In this document: positions 1-11,705 of the stretch, in pieces
Layout of the letters: each line of letters opens with the position of its first letter
Numbering within the stretch: the first letter of the stretch is position 1
Assembly (NCBI GenBank): GCA_032191485.1
Contig: JAVDOI010000004.1
Span: forward strand, 19,332,943-19,396,942
Direction of reading: 5' to 3'
From: Leptoclinus maculatus
Lineage: Eukaryota > Chordata > Actinopteri > Perciformes > Stichaeidae
DNA: 64,000 nt
The notes under the pieces: model-generated
The model's database searches: none
Told to the model about the DNA's origin: nothing
Seen by the model: the letters and a program-made list of their open reading frames with translations, nothing else
Position numbers and translations under genes: made by a program

Positions 1-330
1 GTCACACAGTGGCTGCAGCACCGTGTCCACACATCTGCTGAAGGTACAGGAGGCTAAGGAAGAGATGAGCGGTAGCCTGTTTTATTCGTTGGCTATCCAA
101 TGGAAGGAGAAAGGCAAGAGTTTCCTATGTTGTGGCGCCACCTCAACATGAATGTATGCATGCTTTAAGTCGATAGTGGAGAACTAATTGCCTGGCTAAA
201 CCAGTTTCAGTAACAACTGGATGCTTAGCATTGTGGCCAATGCATCGGTTTTGGATGCAGGGATCCAAAATAGGACTGAACACTACCATCTACTTGGGAA
301 CCAGAAAAAGCGTGGCGTAAAACCCTTTCT
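1..330 (-). mobile_element. DIRS-like retrotransposon reverse transcriptase fragment, decayed
   Basis: On the minus strand, 174-133 reads IDLKHAYIHVEVAP, close to the IDLKDAYFHV block of DIRS-type reverse transcriptases. It continues as QHRKLLPFSFHWIANE to a stop at about 82-84, and further on come L-A-S-C-T-F-S and C-V-D motifs. Upstream, about 320-280 reads LFLVPK and then a degraded GG-PILD block, the expected preceding RT motif. In-frame stops and shifts show it is dead. The catalytic DD box would lie beyond the left edge. Assignment to DIRS rather than another LTR-type family is inference from these motifs. Confidence 0.6.
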
Positions 331-380
331 GTCTGTTGTGATTTGGGACAGACACAGCTCGTCCTAACAGGTCCTAACCG

Positions 381-606
381 TAACCCTTCTTCTCATGTCT
401 CTTCTTAGGGGTGAAAAGGCAGCTGAGCTCAAGGTTAGCCCTCTGGAAGCTCAGAGGCCCTCCCCTGGCACAACACCGATCAGACGGGTGTGGAGATTGC
501 TGCGGCACAGCGGGAACTGACCCTTCTTCCCATGTCTCTCCTTCTCAGGGGTGACAAGGCGGCTTAGCTCGAGGTTAGCCTACTGGAAGCTCAGAGGCCC
601 TCCCCT
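381..606. repeat. Imperfect tandem duplication, about 140-bp period
   Basis: Two copies of a segment that starts CCCTTCTT(C)CATGTCTC and ends GGAAGCTCAGAGGCCCTCCCC: about 381-466 and about 522-606. They share most positions with scattered substitutions and a small length difference. It lies beside the RT fragment and may be part of the same element's leader. Confidence 0.7.
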
Positions 607-734
607 GACCCAGCACATTTCCCTAAGCGGGTCCAACAGGTGTGGTGCAACGCGCACCAAATGGTGGTCTGCTGAGTCTGTCATGGTCGGATTGTACTGT
701 GAGGGTTTTCGGTGTTTAGCAGAGACTCAGCGCA

Positions 735-1195
735 GACACAGGAAACAAGGTGAGGTAAAATGCAAGGTACTTTACTGGACACCAAGCAGTCAAGAACAGG
801 AACCAAAAACAACTCCAACAGGGAGTTGAAAAAATCCAAACTGAAATAAACAGGCAAAGTCACAAAAGGCAAAAGTCACAAACCATAGGACTGAGAGGGT
901 CAACACTAGGGATGAACCCATTGGGAGGGACAAGGCCGAAACATGAAGCACCCCAGGAGGAAGACAAAGAACAACTGACAATCCGACAACTGGAATAGGG
1001 GAAAGCAGAGGAGTATAAATGTGTGTGGGGTGATGAGAAGATTGCAGGCAGGTGAGTTGAAATGAGTGGGGTTGGCGAGGGAAAAGCCAGGGGCAGGTGA
1101 TTGGGCACAGGTGAAGAGAATGAGCATGATCAGGAGAGACACACACACACACACACACACACACACCAGGCAAAGCCCAACCGTGACAGGTGCTG
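735..1195. repeat. Probable interspersed repeat with embedded CA microsatellite
   Basis: The compositional pattern (TTTACTGGACACC..., runs of CAAAAGGCAAAAGTCACAAA, GGGCAGGTGATTGGGCACAGG, ending CCCAACCGTGACAG) resembles a fish repeat family I have seen in many loci, but I cannot name it. A pure (AC)n tract occupies about 1138-1167. Confidence 0.35.
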
Positions 1196-1359
1196 AGCAA
1201 TCAGTGGGCAAATCACCATTCGCTGAAATAAAAAACAATGGCAGTCAGTGGTGTGAGCTGCTTTATATACTGTTGGGTTTGCACTTGTTCGGGCAGGTGC
1301 ATCTTGATTGGCTTGCTACGCATTTGCAAATTTTCAGTGGGTGAATGTGGGCTTGCCAT

Positions 1360-1471
1360 TCCTTTTCTTTTGCCTTATGTTTTGATGCTTTTAATGGTTT
1401 TATGTGAAGCACTTTGAATTACCTTGTTGTTGAAATGTGCTATACAAATAAATTTGCCTTGCCTTGCCTTA
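1360..1471 (+). repeat. Interspersed repeat, copy A (3' end with TTGCC tail)
   Basis: Contains ATGTGAAGCACTTTGAATTA, GAAATGTGCTATACAAATAA and a tail of TTGCC units. The reverse complement of 15265-15370 aligns along nearly the whole length with only a handful of mismatches. The 3' tail of short repeats suggests a non-LTR retrotransposon or its SINE partner. Confidence 0.75.
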
Positions 1472-4400
1472 CCCATCGAGTCCAGTAGAGGGTCGATCCT
1501 GTGTGAGTTAAAACTTCAGGTGAAATGTTAATGTACAACTCTGCAAGTAAGACAAAGAAGACACATCATCAAAATATAATTTTAACATTTTTATTGCAGT
1601 GCACTTCCTTTGTGCTTTCTTGAGACTTGTCAATTTACTACCAAATGTTGATAAAACTGCATTTTGAAGTAAGTCAATTGCTGAATTTAAGTGAAAAAGA
1701 GCTCAAAGGTGCACATTCAGAAAGAAATATACTTTGTGTGAGGGCTGGGAAAGGGTTCATACAGTTTGTTCTGGCTATCAGAGAGACAGTTTAGATTACA
1801 GTAAAACCGCAGTGGAGGATCCAATATGCCACATTAGACTTGCTGTACGGCAGGTAATAACAACCCTGTGTAGTTCTCCCTCTCACTAATGAGAGTTCAC
1901 CTTAAATTTGGCCTCTCTGATCTGAGAGACATTAGCTTGTTAAAGCTAACCCGGCACACTTCACCCTGCATGAGCTTTCTCTATACTTTTAAACTTTTAA
2001 ATCTACCTAGAAACAGAAGTGTTCGCAATCGACCAGTTTTCAGTTATTCAACATACTGTGTTGGGATGCAAAAATTGGATAGTCACATGAGGAAAAACTC
2101 AGGTACTTAGTTGCAACCAACTAAATACCCCTCTGCTCACCCCTCCCTTTATACCCTTTAGGTATTTTTAGGATTTTTGTACAACTAAGAGTTGTTCTAA
2201 GATACTTGGTTCTTCTACATGACTAAAGAATTTAAAAAACAAACCTAAATATTGTTAATAGGGCAGCAAGAGTTTACAACAGCAAAGTCACTATACAAAG
2301 TGGAAACAAATGTAAAATTAAGTTTATAAAGAATGAAGAACACAGACATCCGTCAGTATCAGTCATTCCTCCTGTTCTCTGTCTTCCTGATTGCTTTTTC
2401 TCAGCCAGCAGAGAAGTTTACAAAATAAGAAGCTTTTGGTCGATCATGCATGCTGTGCTGGTGTAAAAATTGCAAAGGTGGATGAGAGACTGCGGACACA
2501 GCGGATTGAATTAGGTTTCACTTTCGTTTACATGTTCACAGATGAATTGCTAAAGTTTTGGCTTTTTACTCGTAATAATTATATTGCACGTACAGTAACA
2601 AGCGTAGTTGCTGTCAACTTGAGTATCCTTCACTTCACGTGGTTCACTTCACCACAACTGCCTCTTTGTGCGTGTGCTTGTAGTTGGAGGAGCTTAGCCC
2701 GACAGAAGGCGCAGTGTGATAAAAAAAAGACTCAAAAACTACAACGAAAACACCAGTGGGGCTTATCAATACAACGATGAGTTTAATATCAAGTTTAGGA
2801 ACGCCTCCCTACTTTAGATAATGTAAAAACATGAAAGGCTCTCCCTAGAGCCAGTGTCCATTCAGGGCTGCTTTAGAAACATGGTGGTGCAAGACTCTGC
2901 TGAAGACGACCTGCCCTCATAGATATAAATGGCTTTTTCTAAACTAAAGAAAACACTTAGTTTCTTAGTTTCAGATGATTGCACTCTGATTAAAACATAG
3001 TTATGAATATTGTATTTAATATCTGCCAATAAATAACCCCTAAATGTTAGACACTGTTCCTTTAATTACCTCCTAATTGCCTCTAACAGCGTATATTTCT
3101 GTTCACCATTTAGTCGGACAACAATTTGGGCATCTGAATTTTTCCACACAGGAAAATATGAAATTTCACTGCTGTGCTGTCTAATTGGAAGTTGTAGTGT
3201 TCTACCCCTAAAAATGCTGTATTATGTTGGCCCAGGTAATTTAGACAAGATGATAACAATTCAATAAAGTAAATACGGCATCATTTTAAAAACTTTCCTG
3301 CAGACAAGAAGTAGAAATATTATTTAGTTAGCTGACAAAGACTGGAATCAATGTTTACTCTAAATCCAACCAATGGTTCAGAGTGAGATCCAAATAAACA
3401 ACAACATTGTGTTCCGGTCAAAGCTTCACAGTTTGATGGCATACCACAGCTAACTAAACAAATTCTGACTTTACTTGATGAAGCATATGATGGATCTTGT
3501 TTAGAACATTTGAGAGTTTCATTATCAACTCAATATTCTTCAAAGTAAAAAGTAATACCAACAGCTAACACCTATTAGTAGTTGCTGGTTCTACTACTGC
3601 TGACTCCGGCTCTAGCAAGATACCACTTGGCTTGGATTACAATATTTTCTTGTTGTTGCACTGTCTAGTTCAGTATACTGAAGTGTTTGGCTGTGGGCTG
3701 CCACCAGCTTGAGTGTGTTTGTGTGTGTAGTTTTTAACAGATTGTACCTCCCAAGGTTGTGCCTATAGGGAAACCACTAGGAGAAGACAATCCCATTGAT
3801 ACATGCCTTTGAGACAAACACTTGGCAGTGTTACAACTGTCTTGCTCTCAGGAACGGACTCGTAGTTCCTGTGCAGGAGGAGAAATATGCCAAAGGATCT
3901 GCACAGTAATTAATATAAGCAAGCAATGTGAGACTTTGCAGCAAATGCAGAAAGAAAGAACTGACCTATCTTAACAAGGCCAGGTCGTGGTGATGAACAC
4001 AGATAGAAATTGAAGGATAAACAAAGGCCGGGAAGGTAGTGAATGGCCCTGAGGTTTTATGATCCCTTAGGGCCAAATTTGCTAAATGGAAGTTCTTTCA
4101 GCAGTACACGGTGTCTGTAAAATTGCTTCCCTTGAGACGTGATGCCTGTATATGTCACTGTCCTCGCAAGGGCTTACGTCCTCACACAGCAGGAAGGACC
4201 GTCATTGGCAAGAGGTCAGACCTCGAAGGAGATGACCTGTCTGTGTCCTGCCTCTGCTTCTACTTGCCTTTCCTCTTTGACTGTGTCTCTCTGTCTTTGT
4301 CTTCTTCCTCTATCTCATATTCCTTTCTATCTATAATAGTCTGCCTCTTCTGCCTCACTCCTGTCTTTTATACTTACTTCTCACTCTACCCTTCTTTGTC

Positions 4401-7400
4401 CTTGTTACCATGGTTACTTCTCCGAATGAAGTGGGGAGGCAAGAGGACTGATGGAAGATACAGGGGCCTATGATACTCTTGCCATTCATCACTGTCCTTC
4501 TCTCTCTCTCCTGTTACATCTTTATCTCTTTCAAGTCTTCAATTAACCGCCGCCAGAGGAAAGTCATGCTGAACAAGTGCCAGATCTATGCTTTCTTGCT
4601 GCCCTGTTTGTCCAGTAATTGTTTACCTCAAAGACAACAAAAAAGTCATACATTTGAGATAGGCTTTCACGGAGCATTTGAGGACTATTTCAAATTCTAA
4701 TTTGGGTTTAAGGATAAAATAATCGTGATAATACCAGGCGATCTCGGTTGGCTAAAGTGGGTATTAGAGATTGTGTTGGTATAGAATGAGGAAACAGAAG
4801 GAAGTAAGCAATGGAAGACACCCAGAGGAACAAAAGTATAGTCACAAAATGCATGTTAGAGAACAGCAGATGAAGAGCAAAGAGGGAACAAGAAAGGTGA
4901 AAGGGATGTGCAAGTCTGGGATGCAGATCAAAGTCTAGGTGATACCCAGGGTGGGGAGAAAAGAAACAGGGAAATAAGGAAAAAACACGGACAGTGTTTG
5001 TGTGTCTACAGCCACAGAAGGAGTGAGGCTTGTGAAAAGAAAGGGCAGTGATCAAAGAAGAGATGAATCGATGGAGGAGGCAAGGGGGAGACACAGGGAA
5101 GAGTGGGAAGTACAGTCGGAGCTACAAGGCCTGTGTGCACATAACAACTTTATTGTTTTATGGGAATGTTTCTCTTTCATGATCTCTTCCCTCTTTCCTC
5201 CTGGCAGATGCGTGCAGACACCCACCCGCACATAAACAAACTGTCACCACCTTTCATATCAGCTTATCTGCCAGGCAGGGGAAGCTCCACGGCCATAAAA
5301 AGATGTGGCCATACTGCACATCACAGCTTTGCCTTGTTATCCTGACCAGAGAATAGCCCCAATCAAAAAACGTCAACTGATGTTGCAGATGTCCTACCAC
5401 CTTCCTGCATGATCTCATTTGCGGGACTTGCCTAACTAATGAACAGGCACCAGTGGAGACCAAAATGAGGGAACAGCAGGAAAGTTTAAATACACGTGGC
5501 TTCCGCGCAGCAGAAGAGGAAGTTATTTACATAATGCCTCTCTGATTACACATCTCCCTGCCAGCTTGTACTTTTATGCGTTAGTCTCATGGGTGAGGTG
5601 AGAAAGAAGGAAAAAAGTAACATGGGCTCGATTAGGATTTCCTGTGTAGTGGGGTGATGGCTAATGAGATACTTGTTTAAAAACCTTGACTTTCATGGCC
5701 TTGGTGTGCACAGATCAAAGGGAGTGGATTTGTTTTCTTTATGCAAAATATTACAGTTTTTCCTGAGCTCAATGTTTTATGTTGTGCAAATGTGTATGCA
5801 GATCAGAGGTCCTGGGATGCGGGAGTTCAAACAATAAAGAGTACCACCCACACGTTTTTGTTGATAATACTTACATTAAACAGTCCATGCACATAGGAAT
5901 ACTGTTAGGAGTATAAGCTATGGTCATAGTTGAGTTAAGCTGTTGACTTTGATATCCTGCAATTGTATCTCCCTACTTGCCCTGACTACATGCAGTCTCC
6001 TGTCAACGGACTAAACTAGTGTGAGATGTTTCCTACCTCGTTTGACTAAAAAGTCAGCTACTTTTAATGCAGGGGAAATAACTGCTTATCCAAACGGAAA
6101 AACACTTCTGACGGCCTTTGTACTTTTTCCCCCCCAACATCAAAATGTAAAACATCCCCCTAAAGAAGACATTGCTGTCAAAGCTTTGCTCTAAATAAAA
6201 ATCACGTAGTCTTTGCATCCAGGTAACAAGGGTACAGTAGACTTCATTTTCATGAAATGTTTTTAAAATTTGCTGTGCTAGCATCGGTGTTGGTGAGTGT
6301 GTGTCTTGTATCCAAATCTATGCAAAAGACTGTGAGTCAGAGCCTGACCTGACGGCATACAGGAGAAAAAGTGAAAGCAATGAATTATGTATATATATAT
6401 TATTAAAAGAGACAGACATTATACATTTTCACAATAAACATAAAAAATATAAGCTGAGCTCAGTTGCATAATATGCATTGTGCCAATAGAAGCTGCAAAA
6501 TGTTACAGGTTAATTAGGAAAAGCTCAGCAGATGCAATGTCATGGTGGAGTTTGAACCAAACAGACCTTGTTTTGAAAAGTTTAATTTAGAAATACTTTC
6601 TGCAGAGGTGCCCTCACTAGTTTGCGTTCATGGTTATGGATGAGCAAACTTTAGTGACGACATTGAATTGGATGTAAAAGCACAACTTTGTAGACATTTG
6701 CAGACATTTGTATATACAGTAGCTAAACACTACTGCCACAGTAGTTCAGCAAGTGCCACTGCATCATATCTTAACTGTGTACAATGTTTAAAACCTTTTT
6801 CCATGTTGACAACAGCACCTCTTTTATCCATGAGAACTATTTTCTTCTGCAATTACAAATTTCGTTGGCGTGTGTAGTTTAATTGTATTTTGTTTGACCT
6901 GACCCTTTAACAATGTTTTCCGATGATCACTCCATAGACTTGAAGTAATGACATTTACGGTAGGTTAAACACAACCCTCTAGATTACCCTAGTAACTGAG
7001 TTAAGAGTTGGATATAGATAGAGCAAATGTTAAAAAAGACACAGTAATTCACATTATCTTCGTCATATGAGACTATCCACCACCTCACACCCCGGTAGAA
7101 CATGAGTCACTCCATAGTTGTCTCATGACGGTCAAATCCGTTTCACCCAGGTGACAGTTCTTCCCCACAACTGAACACCTTGTCACGTTTACAGACAGGC
7201 AGGAGAGAACATAACTCACAAAGGGCACTGGGGGGCCAGCCTTGGCCTGGAGGTTGGATGGCCCCAGAGCTGCTGAGCTTCTCTTTACACTCCTCATGAA
7301 TGATGCATGGCTGGCTGGAGTTTGGTACAGTGTGGGGAAAGAGAGGGAATGAGAGACAGCAGCCATAGAAGCAAATGAGCATTGATCAACGGCGCTACAA

Positions 7401-9076
7401 TTACACTGACCTCAGCTAGTTCCTTCCAGTGCCCCGAGGAGCGGAGGAAATGGCCTTGATGTGTATGTGTGTGTGTGTATGTGTGTGTGTGTGTTTGCGT
7501 GTGTGTGTGGGTGTGTGTTTAAATATGTTAAGCAGGGGAGATCTTGTAACTGTAACTTTTGAATTCATCTTTTCCCTGCTTGAATTCAAATTTTTCATTT
7601 ATTTTGATCTGCAGAAGAAGATTTAAAAGTCTTAGAACTGAAAGAATCCAAAGAACAGAGAGAGAGGCAAAAAGGAAAGAGTAATTTCAGGCCTGAGAAA
7701 CAAATTTAGCGCACATGCATGTATTTTGTCCAACAGCCGCAACTTGGTATGATAATGCTTAAAATGGGACTGTGAGTAGGTGACAGGGATAGAGTAGGAT
7801 AAGGGAGGGAGATGTGGGGTGGGGGTGTAGGTGTGAGATAAAAGGGAAAGATGGGAGGAATGCAAGAGCGAAGAGGAAAGGTGATATGGTGGGCTGGGGA
7901 GTCGACAGATTGATGGATGGCTTCGCTGCAGATGGATACTGAGCAGAAACAGAGCTGCAAAAACACACATTAACACACACACACACAGACACACATGCCG
8001 ACACATCTAAATGCATTCATGCACACACACACATTAGGGTTACCATTATGAAAAGACTCACAAATTGGTACGTACATAAACATGTGAAAATAATCACACT
8101 GGCACATAAACAGTCAGACACTCTTATCCAAAGGCGGCATTCAGGTGCAGACATTTAACCCAGAACGCTTCCTCCTCTCCTTCTCTAACACACACATTAT
8201 TAATGTGCGTCATGCAGCACTGGGTAGTGCGCTGACTAATAACTGTAAACAAGTATCACCATGGGGCCTATCACGCAGCCCAGTAATGTTTATTACCATC
8301 ATCACTCTTCCTATGATTATCTAGGCCCGTCGTTAGCTAGAACATCGTTCCTAGCCAAATGTACCACTGGCATTGCAAAAATATAGGAGATCCCTTCCCA
8401 TTTCGCTCATTTACATCCCGAGCACATCTGTTCGCAAGGTGTCACCGCCGCTGCATTAAAGGTTTCAAGCTGATCTTCTGTCAAAAATAACAAAAAAAAA
8501 ATAATGCTTGGTTTGATGTATCTGTAACAAGCAGCAACTTACTCGAGAAGGCTGTAATGTTCCCATCTGTTGATGTGTTGTAGCGCACCGTGCAAGCTGA
8601 GTGTACAATAACTACATGGGGAGCGAGGGCTTGTGGGTTGTAAATGCCAGAGAAGTGTGTACACTAACAAAACTAAAGGCAACTGTGAAACCCTGCCAGA
8701 TGTATCTAATTTTAAGATTGAACAAGTACCAAAATGTATTTCCAATTAGGAGGTGTTTGCTTGGTGTTTTTGTGTGTGTATTTGGATCTGGGTACACATT
8801 TGGGATTAGAGCTCTTTTTTAAGTGTTACATGTCTTTATCCGCCGAATACAAAAACAATCTTTTTTAAGTCTTCAAAGTATGTGTCACAGGCTGTAGGTC
8901 AGAGGGAGGAGGAAAACAGGATCTATACTTTTTGTTCTCACATTTTTGTTCTCTAAATATGCCATCCTGACAATCAGAGACATTTTATCAGAGCTTCTTT
9001 TCAGTTCATTTTGTCCTTGGTCTGAGGGTGCACTTTATTCCCTTCATAACGCAGTGATGCTCCTCCACAACCTGGC
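1472..9076. other. Intergenic, no gene supported
   Basis: Open frames here (for example at 2391-2780 and 4111-4473) lack recognisable domains, codon bias or flanking splice signals and are low-complexity or pyrimidine-rich. Visible structure is limited to a TG microsatellite at 7461-7518, CA patches near 7970-8035, a short TA run near 6390 and a stretch at 8110-8170 that may be an old repeat fragment. Confidence 0.6.
7461..7518. repeat. (TG)n microsatellite, interrupted
   Basis: Mostly TG dinucleotides with a few TA, TT and GC interruptions. Typical fish simple repeat, likely polymorphic. Confidence 0.9.
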
Positions 9077-9321
9077 CAGGGCCCTGTTCCTCGTACGTGG
9101 CTAACTGAGTTAGCCGGATAATTTTGAGGATAAGATTACACCAGTCAGGCTTTTCGGTTCCACGAATCAAGTTTGGCAAAATCACCATAGCAACACATCC
9201 ATAAGCTTGAACCTGCTCCAGCGCAGGCTCACTTAAGGTAGCTGGATAAGCTTGCCACTTATGGACTTAAACTTATGGATGTGTTCAATACATTACCATG
9301 GCACATATTGTATGGACTCAC

Positions 9322-9389
9322 CATTCTGAATAATGTTTGTGTGCTTAGTTTTTACTTGCTCCCATGTCCTCTTGATGGCTGGGTTGCAA
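9322..9389 (-). pseudogene. Transposon Myb/SANT-like protein, exon 2
   Basis: After the acceptor CCCCCATGTAG, TTGCAACCC joins exon 1 in frame (GC|T = Ala) to give CNPAIKRTWEQVKTKHTNII then QN, and stops at G before GTGAGT. The R-T-W-x-Q-V-K-x-K-x-x-N-I block is the second conserved motif of the same domain, so both the intron position and reading frame survived. No further exon is visible. Confidence 0.6.
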
Positions 9390-9862
9390 CTACATGGGGG
9401 TTGAAAGCACTCATAATTATATGACAGTGTTATTAATACACCATAGCATATCATTATTGTACTCATGATAAGAATAGAGAGAATCACACACAATTTATTT
9501 TCACTGCTTCAATTGATTGAATTCCTGATTATGAATAATATACATACTGATCTGCCCATACACAGATTTGCACACACATATTCAAACTCCTAGTTCTATA
9601 TGGTAATCTACATATACATATATAGTAAAATACATAAGCGCATACAGTACATATATCCTCATAAGTATCTATTAATCCGTATCAATTAGATACTCTTTGG
9701 GCTTGTTTTATCTACTTATTCTGAAAGAGTTGAGATAATTATTTTCGCTAGCAAGATCTCATTCGATGATGCATTCCATTAAGCCTACTGCCAGCAGGCA
9801 CATTTAAAGAAATATAATCTGATTGATTAAAAAATTAGCCTATACATTTTCCACACACTTAC

Positions 9863-10026
9863 GCATTTAACTTGTCAGCAATATTTTGCCATGCTTCTTG
9901 TCTAGCCCTCGCAGCGGTGGTGGTGTTAGATTTAGCCATGATTATGGTCTTGACTTCCTCATATGCGTTCATGATCATCTCCTGCTCGTCAGCGGAGAAA
10001 AAAAGAGGCTCTTTCTTTGAGTTTAT
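9863..10026 (-). pseudogene. Transposon Myb/SANT-like protein, exon 1
   Basis: The open frame reads KKEPLFFSADEQEMIMNAYE, EVKTIIMAKSN, TTTAARARQEAWQNIADKLN, the helix pattern of the Myb/SANT-like domain found in Harbinger-type transposons, with the conserved W-x-x-I-A-D-x-L-N ending. It ends AAT-GC before a perfect donor GTAAGT. A TAG lies in frame a few codons upstream and no initiator ATG is seen, so the 5' end is broken or an upstream exon is lost. Confidence 0.65.
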
Positions 10027-10829
10027 TTGCTATTGTACTGTTAGAAAATCATGGTTTCGGTGATCGACGCTTCCCCCTTTTGACGTAGGACGGGCACGCC
10101 CAATTATCCTGAGTACTGAGGTCTGGTTCGAATTAACGAGATTGTTTGAGCGCGGATCAGCCTTTGAGGAACCGAGATAGCCTGCCTTCAATCATCGCGT
10201 TAATTTAAGCTGGCTAATAGGACATTTGATCGACTTAGTTGAACCACGTACGAGGAACGGGGCCCTGATCAACTCTTATGCTGTTTGATGATGTGCTTAG
10301 CGGAAGGTGTTTTGAGGGCACAAGTATATTGGTGAGTGATCAGGTTTCTTACCAATTTGCATTATGCTGTCAGACCAAGAGGGTTGTGCAGGATGTTCTG
10401 CAATTATATTAGACGTTTGTTTGCATCTAAATGCAATCAATGTTATTGATGACCGTTTACATGGGTGCTAACAGAAATATTTAGATAAGGTGTCCAGTTT
10501 CAATATGCAATTATATTGGCACTTTTGTTGGTTCACCACTGTGATCTATTCAAGCCACAGTTTTATCGGTATACAAGTGGAGTTATTGACACACTTGATA
10601 TAGCTCATTCAGGGGGACAAATGATTTATATTAAATTATTCAAGGTGAATACCAGTATACCTCTGCCAAGGGGATTGTTGTATATCTTTAACAATTACAA
10701 AGCTCAAATCACATCTTACCGACAATGTCTTTTGTTGTGCATGCTATGTGTATTGCACCCAGTACAGAGTTTATTTCTTCAAATGTTGGTTACCTCACTG
10801 TTTGTGTATTGTAAAGGCAGAGGTATTCA

Positions 10830-10833
<4 letters not shown>

Positions 10834-10870
<37 letters not shown>
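10834..10870. repeat. (CT)n microsatellite
   Basis: Uninterrupted CT dinucleotides over about 36 bases. Confidence 0.95.
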
Positions 10871-10872
<2 letters not shown>

Positions 10873-11619
10873 ATAGATAAATGCTTAAAGAGTTATGTTT
10901 TCAATAAAATAAAATAAATATAAAACAGTTAAAAGCAGAGCACACAGAGGGGGCTTAAACGGGAGGCCAAGACTTTGACATTGGCTCCCCATGGAAAAAT
11001 AGAGGCATCGCAGTCTACAGTTTGCACTCTTAGGTCAGGTTTAATGGAGCCACAAGTAGTCAGACACTTTTTTTTTTATTAACAGTAAATACAAAAGCCT
11101 GAAGCTGTCTTCATATTTTGTCCTACGGCAGGCGTAACCACGACTGACCTGTTTCAAGCTTGCTGAAACACAGCCTTTTTTGTTGCCGCTTGGGATCACA
11201 TTTTTCTGCTTTAATCAGGAAATTAATGGCCCTTAGTCACAGAGGCCCAGATAATAAACTCATTCACTGTAAATTAATTAACAAACACAACAGGAGACAG
11301 TTAGAGGGAATTATGTAAATTGCTGCATGCATACATAATGGATGTATATAGTATGCTAATGCTGCATCTATCAGTGTGATATTTAATGTTATCCAATGAG
11401 ACAAACAAATCTTCAAAACAAGTCAAGGCCTTTATGTAATCTATAAGCATTTGTTTTCTTATAATTTGGTCAGCTACAGTGACGTTATTGTGCGTGGGAG
11501 GATTGTTGGACAGCAGAGACAATGCCTGGAAACTTTGGTTTTTAATGTGGTTCTTCTGGTTCTGCTTCCTCCAAAAGAAGTTAGTGGCAAGTGACAGAAT
11601 GAATGGTGACGATCATGGA

Positions 11620-11705
11620 AACACAGCAATGGCTATAAGCTGGACTTGATCCCACAACAATACAAACCTACGCAACAACTCCTAGTCACTGAACCACTCT
11701 GCCTC
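11620..11705 (-). mobile_element. tRNA-derived SINE remnant
   Basis: On the minus strand TGGTTCAGTGACTAGG resembles a pol III A box and GGGATCAAGTCC a B box, about 40 bases apart, as in tRNA-derived SINE heads. No intact tRNA cloverleaf can be drawn, so this is not called a tRNA gene. Confidence 0.4.

Larger units (their letters stand above)
9077..10267 (-). mobile_element. Harbinger-like DNA transposon carrying a Myb/SANT gene remnant
   Basis: Terminal inverted repeats: the left end reads CAGGGCCCT then GTTCCTCGTACGTGG, and the reverse complement of the right end reads CAGGGCCCC then GTTCCTCGTACGTGG, one mismatch in 24. Inside, the minus strand encodes a spliced Myb/SANT-like DNA-binding domain (separate entries). 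Harbinger/ISL2EU elements normally carry such a Myb-like protein next to a DDE transposase; no transposase frame is visible in this 1.2-kb element, so it looks internally deleted. A perfect 14-bp inverted repeat (9192-9205 with 9272-9285) lies near the left end. No clear target-site duplication was seen. Confidence 0.75.

Noticed and set aside
2391..2780. 129-codon frame on the plus strand
   Set aside because: No conserved motif recognised, and sequence composition is ordinary for intergenic DNA.
4111..4473. 120-codon Leu/Ser-rich frame
   Set aside because: Arises from a pyrimidine-rich tract, a common source of spurious hydrophobic frames.
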